This document shows, piece after piece, positions 31,506 to 35,624 of a stretch of DNA of 35,624 nucleotides. Location of the stretch: the NCBI GenBank assembly GCA_905234985.1, contig CAJOJQ010000045.1, positions 1-35,624 of the forward strand. Reading direction: 5' to 3'. The number at the start of each line of letters is the position of its first letter. Positions within the stretch are counted from its first letter, which is position 1. The translations under genes were made by a program, and so were the position numbers. The notes beneath the pieces were generated by a model. It was given only the letters and a program-made list of their open reading frames with translations, was not told the DNA's origin and did no database searches. Origin of the DNA: an uncultured Christensenellaceae bacterium. GTDB lineage: Bacteria > Bacillota > Clostridia > Christensenellales > Aristaeellaceae.

Positions 31506-32323
31506 GCGCGTTCCTCCTTTTTGAATGGGCAGGCTATCTGATAACGAACACCCGCATTCGATATTGTCACCGAAAATTTGATAGAAGCAAATGTAGAAGG
31601 ATGTTATCGAATGATCTCCTGCAGGCCCGTCTGCCCAAGCGCGTTTGTGTTTGTGTGGATGATATGCGGTGAAGCCGCCGGGGCGGATGGGCATCCGCCG
31701 TCCCCGGGGGAGTTTCAGTCTTCATGGACAATCTTTTTTGCGCTGGCACGGAACGGTTGTCCTTCCGTTCCATTCTGTGCCAGGCAGACAGGCCGTGTGC
31801 TTGCCCGCTCCTGTCTCGCTATCCTTGCCGGTGCTGGCCGTTGTTCCCGTTCGATTCGCTGATCGGTATTGCGGAAATACGTTTCCTCCTGGTTACGGAG
31901 AATGTGCCCATTCCCGTCGGCGTTCGGATAGCCGCCGCCTTTTTCTTCTCCTGCTTTCCACACATGGTGCTTTCGCTGAGACGCAATTTCTTTCTGTTCA
32001 GTTGTCAAGATTCATCGGAAGCCAGTGTCGCTTCGGCTTCCTGCCGCCGGGAAGGAGGTTTGGTCCGTTTCCCTGTCGACGAACAAAGGATAGCACGAAA
32101 ACGCTTTGCTGTCATTAAACCGATAGTTGAAATTCCCCGGTTGACGCCATTTCCCGGCCGAATCTAAGCAGCAGCTTTTTTGCCGCCGGAAACGGCGCTG
32201 GGGGCAGGAAATAGCAGGGCTTCCGTCGAATACGGCAAAAGATTTTCCCGCTGGAGGGCGCGGGCAGCCTGGAGTGATCCGCGGCGGCCTGCGGGGCATA
32301 CGCAAACAGAGGTGAAGCGCGTC
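31506..32323. other. Gene-poor interval of about 820 bp
   Basis: Open frames on both strands (for example 31715-32008 minus and 31724-32167 plus) have no convincing ribosome site or family pattern and differ in style from the neighbouring genes, with many Arg, Ser and Cys codons. It could be decayed coding sequence or a regulatory region for the divergent genes on either side. I see no tRNA, repeat or clear promoter. Confidence 0.5.
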
Positions 32324-34342
32324 ATGGAATCAAATGCTATCGCGTCAGAGAAAAAAACGGGACGGGGCTTGCGGAAATATGGGACGCGGCTGGAAAAAAT
32401 CTGCGGCTGGAAGCCACTTGTGCCGCTGACGGTCTTTTTGCTGTTCGTCCTGTCGGCGGTGATCCACGGCCTGGTCATGCCGGGGCCGCACGTTGTGAAT
32501 ATCTATTACGACGAGGCGCTGAGCTGGCGCATGGCAAAATCATTTTGGAAAGAACCGTTTACCGTTTACCGTATGCCGGTGGAATACAGCAAATTTATTT
32601 ATGCCATGGTGCTGTCGCCGCTGTATTTGATCGGAGACCCGATCCTGCGTTCGGAGCTGGCGATGTGGCTGAACGCGGTGATGATTTCTTTTGCCGTATT
32701 CCCCGCCTATGGGCTGGTGAAAAAAATATCCGCTTCCCCCAAGGTGCAGATCGCTTCTCTGGTGCTGTTTATGTGCAGCCCCATCATGAATTATTCGGAG
32801 AAGTACGTGCCGGAAAGCCTTTATCTGCCCTTGAGCCTGTACCTGATTTGGGGATATTATACGCTGTATCAGCGCGTCGGCGATCCCGCGTGTTCCCTGC
32901 GCAAATTGAATAGCCGCGCCGTCCTGCTGGGCGTTTTCGCGTATGCGGTGTATCTTGAAAGAGAAGCGTCCCTCGCTTTTTTGGGCGGTTTTTTGATTTG
33001 GAGCCTGATCGCGGCGGCAAAATGCCGCAAGCAGAAGGACGAAAGCTGGAAGCGATACCTGAGCGCGGCCATCCTCCATCTGCTCGCGGCGGGGTCGTGC
33101 CATTGGCTGACAACAAAGCTGCTGGGCATTGGGTTTTCTTATTCCGGGCAATTCATGCTGGACAATATCAATTCGATGTACAAAATCGAATATCTCATTC
33201 ACTGCGTGATCGGCAACGGGCTGTATCTCTGCGTCGCCTTTTTTGGCCTTCCCGTGCTGTACTGGCAGCTCAAAAGGAACCGGCGGGGCAGGCTGGCGGA
33301 GGAAGGCGCGGCGCACCGCGATTGGGTCGTTTTTCTGTCCGCCGCGCTGATCCTGACCCTTGTTTTCCTTTCCTTCAGCGTGTCCGTAAAGGAAGAACTG
33401 GGAAATGTGAACATCCGCTTGCATACGCGCTACTTTATTCCTTTCCTTTTTCCGCTTTTCGCGCTCGTGCTGGAAGAAATACGCAAAGCGCCAAAACGCG
33501 CGCTGCGCGGGGGCGTGTGGGGCGTGCTGATCGTGGGCGCGGCATGCGTGCTGCTGCTGACCCCCAACCGGTATGTGTCTGATTTTGATTCCCTGGATAC
33601 ATGGCATATTCAGGCGCTGAACGGGGTCTTTGATGATCTGGCCCGGGAAACGGAAGAAATGAAAGCCGGGGCCGAAGAAGGAGCCTCCGGCGGGGAAACG
33701 CCGCTGAAGCTGTTTTTCGCCGATCAGACGGACGGGTCCGGGAAGATTGCCTATAACCACGGTTTTCTGTTTTCCATGTCGGCCTTCGTCCTATGGATGG
33801 TTTTGATCGTTTCGCTGGCGGGCAGGCGCAAAAAGGCCGCCTTCGCGGTGCTGTGCATGGTGGCGCTGGCCGTTGAAGGGTATAACAACGTTGTGACTGT
33901 GCAGCGGTTCAAAATATACGGAGATATCCCGGAGGACGAGGCGCGGGCCTATGCCCAGTTGGACAGGGACGTGATCGAGCTGGCGGGGGATGAGAATATT
34001 TTGCTCATTCACGCGGCGAGAGATATGAGAAAGAGAAAAACGGATACCTTCTTTTCCTTCGACTTTTATTCGGTGCTGACCAAAGACTTGAAGGCGGCCA
34101 TGGGGGAGAACGGCGTGATTGATTTGAGAACCACTTCCCTGCGCGTTTCCATGGATCAGTTTACGGGCGACGGAAAATATCCGGCGGGAACGCTTTTTCC
34201 CTATGTGCTGTGCGGCGAGGACGTTATATTCAATGAAGACAGCGTGGAACAGGTGCTGTACAGCCCCGAAACGAACTATTATCTGTATAAGATTCTTGAT
34301 CCGGCGATCCTGGATGTGGATTTAATCATGTTTTATGAATAA
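32324..34342 (+). CDS. GT-C type membrane glycosyltransferase (GT39/ArnT-like)
   Basis: A 672-residue integral membrane protein with about 11-12 helices. After the first helix (about 33-50) the external loop has NIYYDEALSW (59-68), with the Asp-Glu pair of GT-C enzymes that use lipid-linked sugars (GT39/ArnT/PMT_2 style). A long periplasm-facing insert lies at about 455-520 and a soluble domain at the C-terminus. It probably moves a sugar from a polyprenyl-phosphate donor to an envelope acceptor. The start at 32324 (MESNAIASEK) has GAGGTG upstream; the open frame to 32180 has none. The GH130 gene begins 112 bp later with its own promoter. Confidence 0.82.
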   Translation: MESNAIASEKKTGRGLRKYGTRLEKICGWKPLVPLTVFLLFVLSAVIHGLVMPGPHVVNIYYDEALSWRMAKSFWKEPFTVYRMPVEYSKFIYAMVLSPLYLIGDPILRSELAMWLNAVMISFAVFPAYGLVKKISASPKVQIASLVLFMCSPIMNYSEKYVPESLYLPLSLYLIWGYYTLYQRVGDPACSLRKLNSRAVLLGVFAYAVYLEREASLAFLGGFLIWSLIAAAKCRKQKDESWKRYLSAAILHLLAAGSCHWLTTKLLGIGFSYSGQFMLDNINSMYKIEYLIHCVIGNGLYLCVAFFGLPVLYWQLKRNRRGRLAEEGAAHRDWVVFLSAALILTLVFLSFSVSVKEELGNVNIRLHTRYFIPFLFPLFALVLEEIRKAPKRALRGGVWGVLIVGAACVLLLTPNRYVSDFDSLDTWHIQALNGVFDDLARETEEMKAGAEEGASGGETPLKLFFADQTDGSGKIAYNHGFLFSMSAFVLWMVLIVSLAGRRKKAAFAVLCMVALAVEGYNNVVTVQRFKIYGDIPEDEARAYAQLDRDVIELAGDENILLIHAARDMRKRKTDTFFSFDFYSVLTKDLKAAMGENGVIDLRTTSLRVSMDQFTGDGKYPAGTLFPYVLCGEDVIFNEDSVEQVLYSPETNYYLYKILDPAILDVDLIMFYE

Positions 34343-34376
34343 TAAAGCGCTTCATGAATCGTTCCGGGGCTGATTC

Positions 34377-34405
34377 TTGCTTTCTTCTCCAGATTATGGT
34401 ACACT
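34377..34405 (+). promoter_or_regulatory. Promoter of the GH130 gene
   Basis: TTGCTT (34377-34382) and TACACT (34400-34405) are separated by 17 bp, about 50 bp before the ATG at 34455. Confidence 0.7.
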
Positions 34406-34454
34406 ACGGGTATTGAGACCAAAGCATTTCGATACGCGGAAAGGGGTTTTTAAG

Positions 34455-35444
34455 ATGAAAATTCTGTCCGGTCGTTCTTTGCCCAATATGCCCTGGCAGG
34501 ATAAGCCCGCCGGGTGCCGGGAGGCCATTTGGCGCTATTCCGGCAATCCCATCATTGGCCGGGACGGCAACAAGCGCTCCAACAGCGTATTCAACAGCGC
34601 GGTGGCGCCCTTCGGGGACGGGTACGCGGGCGTGTTCCGGTGCGACAGCCGTTCCATCAGCATGGACCTGTTCGCCGGTTTCTCCAAGGACGGGTACCAT
34701 TGGCAAATCAACGACGAACCCATTCAGTTCACCGGTGCGGACGCGGAAATCGCCCCCCGGGAATACCGGTACGACGCCCGCATCACCATGATGGACGGGA
34801 AATATTATATCACCTGGTGCAACGGCTACCACGGCCCCACCATCGGCGTGGCCTGGACGGAGGATTTCAAAACCTTCCACCAGCTGGAAAACGCTTTCCT
34901 GCCCTTTAACCGCAACGGCGTGCTGTTCCCCCGGAAGGTGAACGGCATGTATATGATGCTGTCCCGTCCTTCGGATAACGGCCACACCCCCTTCGGCGAT
35001 ATTTATTTGAGCCAGTCCAAGGATTTGGAATTCTGGGGCCGTCATCGCTTCGTGTTCAGCACGATTAAGAGCGACGCATCCGCCTGGCAGTCCACCAAGG
35101 TCGGCCCCGGCCCCGCGCCCATCGAAACGGACGAGGGCTGGCTGCTGATCTATCACGGCGTGATCACCACCTGCAACGGCTTTGTGTACCGCATGGGCGT
35201 GGCCCTGCTGGATAAGGACGAACCCTGGAAGGCGAAGTACCGCAGCAAGGATTATCTCATGGCCCCCTGGGAGCTGTACGAGTGCGTGGGCGACGTGCCC
35301 AACGTGGTGTTCCCCTGCGCCGCCCTGACCGATAAGGACACCGGCCGCATCGCCATCTATTACGGCTGCGCCGATACCGTGACCGGGCTGGCGTTTACCA
35401 CGGTGGACGAGCTGGTGAAATTCGCAAAGGAACACGCGCTTTAA
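34455..35444 (+). CDS. GH130 family beta-mannoside phosphorylase/hydrolase
   Basis: A 329-residue five-bladed beta-propeller enzyme of GH130, which splits beta-mannosides, mostly by phosphorolysis to mannose 1-phosphate, in the cytoplasm. The opening [13 protein letters not shown] and [23 protein letters not shown] match the mannooligosaccharide phosphorylase branch (GH130_2 type). The catalytic Asp is probably D107 in YDARI, and the LIYHGV (231-236) and YYGCADT (302-308) blade motifs are present. Specificity within GH130 cannot be fixed by eye. The start at 34455 gives MKILSGR; the longer open frame crosses the promoter. No transporter or other mannan genes are within the window. Confidence 0.9.
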   Translation: MKILSGRSLPNMPWQDKPAGCREAIWRYSGNPIIGRDGNKRSNSVFNSAVAPFGDGYAGVFRCDSRSISMDLFAGFSKDGYHWQINDEPIQFTGADAEIAPREYRYDARITMMDGKYYITWCNGYHGPTIGVAWTEDFKTFHQLENAFLPFNRNGVLFPRKVNGMYMMLSRPSDNGHTPFGDIYLSQSKDLEFWGRHRFVFSTIKSDASAWQSTKVGPGPAPIETDEGWLLIYHGVITTCNGFVYRMGVALLDKDEPWKAKYRSKDYLMAPWELYECVGDVPNVVFPCAALTDKDTGRIAIYYGCADTVTGLAFTTVDELVKFAKEHAL

Positions 35445-35453
35445 ACAAATAAG

Positions 35454-35499
35454 GTAGGAAGTAGGAGGTAGGAGGTAGGAGGTAGGAAGTTTATATTGT
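35454..35499 (+). repeat. Heptanucleotide tandem repeat ending in TTTATATTGT
   Basis: Five direct 7-nt units (GTAGGAA, GTAGGAG three times, GTAGGAA) are followed by G and TTTATATTGT (35490-35499). The same ten bases follow a different heptad array at 12174-12206. It begins 10 bp after the GH130 stop codon. Confidence 0.85.
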
Positions 35500-35624
35500 C
35501 TGTCAAAGGAATTAAACCCGGTTCCATTAAAGTGCTCCCTTTGTCAAGGACAATTTTGATTTGGAAAGGGGAAGTACAGGACAAGAATGTGGTATACTCT
35601 CCCAGCTGGGACGGAGGATAGGGC

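Noticed and set aside
35454..35489. CRISPR array
   Set aside because: The repeats are 7 nt long with no spacers; no cas genes are present.
35570..35598. Promoter at the right end of the window
   Set aside because: TATACT at 35593-35598 is a good -10 hexamer, but there is no acceptable -35 at 16-18 bp, and the gene it would serve lies outside the window.

Overview
The window looks like chromosome from an uncultured, fairly GC-rich Bacillota lineage (Clostridia-like, possibly Christensenellales; this placement is inference). Supporting signs are strong AGGAGG-type ribosome binding sites, occasional GTG and TTG starts, TTGnnn-17-TATAAT-type promoters, an rpsF-ssb-rpsR operon, an EcfA1-EcfA2-EcfT module, a CwlD-like amidase, and many secreted Big_2, BspA and DUF4367-type proteins. 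There are no phage, transposase, CRISPR or tRNA genes that I can support.

Layout. 0-3 kb: the 3' end of a 5S rRNA, a CwlD-like amidase, then a 700-bp non-coding stretch with five perfect DnaA boxes next to an AT-rich tract (an oriC-like element without dnaA), then a membrane-anchored hypothetical protein and dusB. 3-10 kb: a BspA/LRR-type surface protein, an ECF sigma factor translationally coupled to a large membrane anti-sigma/sensor-like protein, a secreted SH3 protein and an EamA-type transporter. 10-16.5 kb (minus strand): an SPFH/zinc-ribbon protein with a degenerate receiver-like protein, a DUF1846 protein and an eight-domain Big_2 protein. 16.7-20.3 kb: the energizing module of an ECF vitamin/metal transporter and a secreted DUF3472-like protein. 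20.4-21.5 kb (minus strand): rpsF-ssb-rpsR, in which rpsR is frameshifted.

21.9-25.3 kb holds the most unusual locus: a small DUF697-like membrane protein, a two-helix membrane protein whose C-terminal part resembles GrpE, and an Hsp70/actin-fold ATPase that ends in a glycine-rich membrane segment. I read this as a candidate membrane-tethered Hsp70-like chaperone system.

25.5-28.8 kb: a response regulator and a sensor kinase that have both lost their phosphotransfer residues, followed by a VTC-type polyphosphate polymerase and DUF4956 pair. 28.9-31.5 kb: an 871-residue protein with long coiled coils and a C-terminal TerD-like domain. 31.5-32.3 kb is gene-poor. 32.3-35.4 kb: a GT-C type membrane glycosyltransferase and a GH130 glycoside phosphorylase. 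Two intergenic sites carry heptanucleotide tandem repeats that run into the same TTTATATTGT sequence.

All family assignments come from motifs read by eye. No database search or computed statistic was available.
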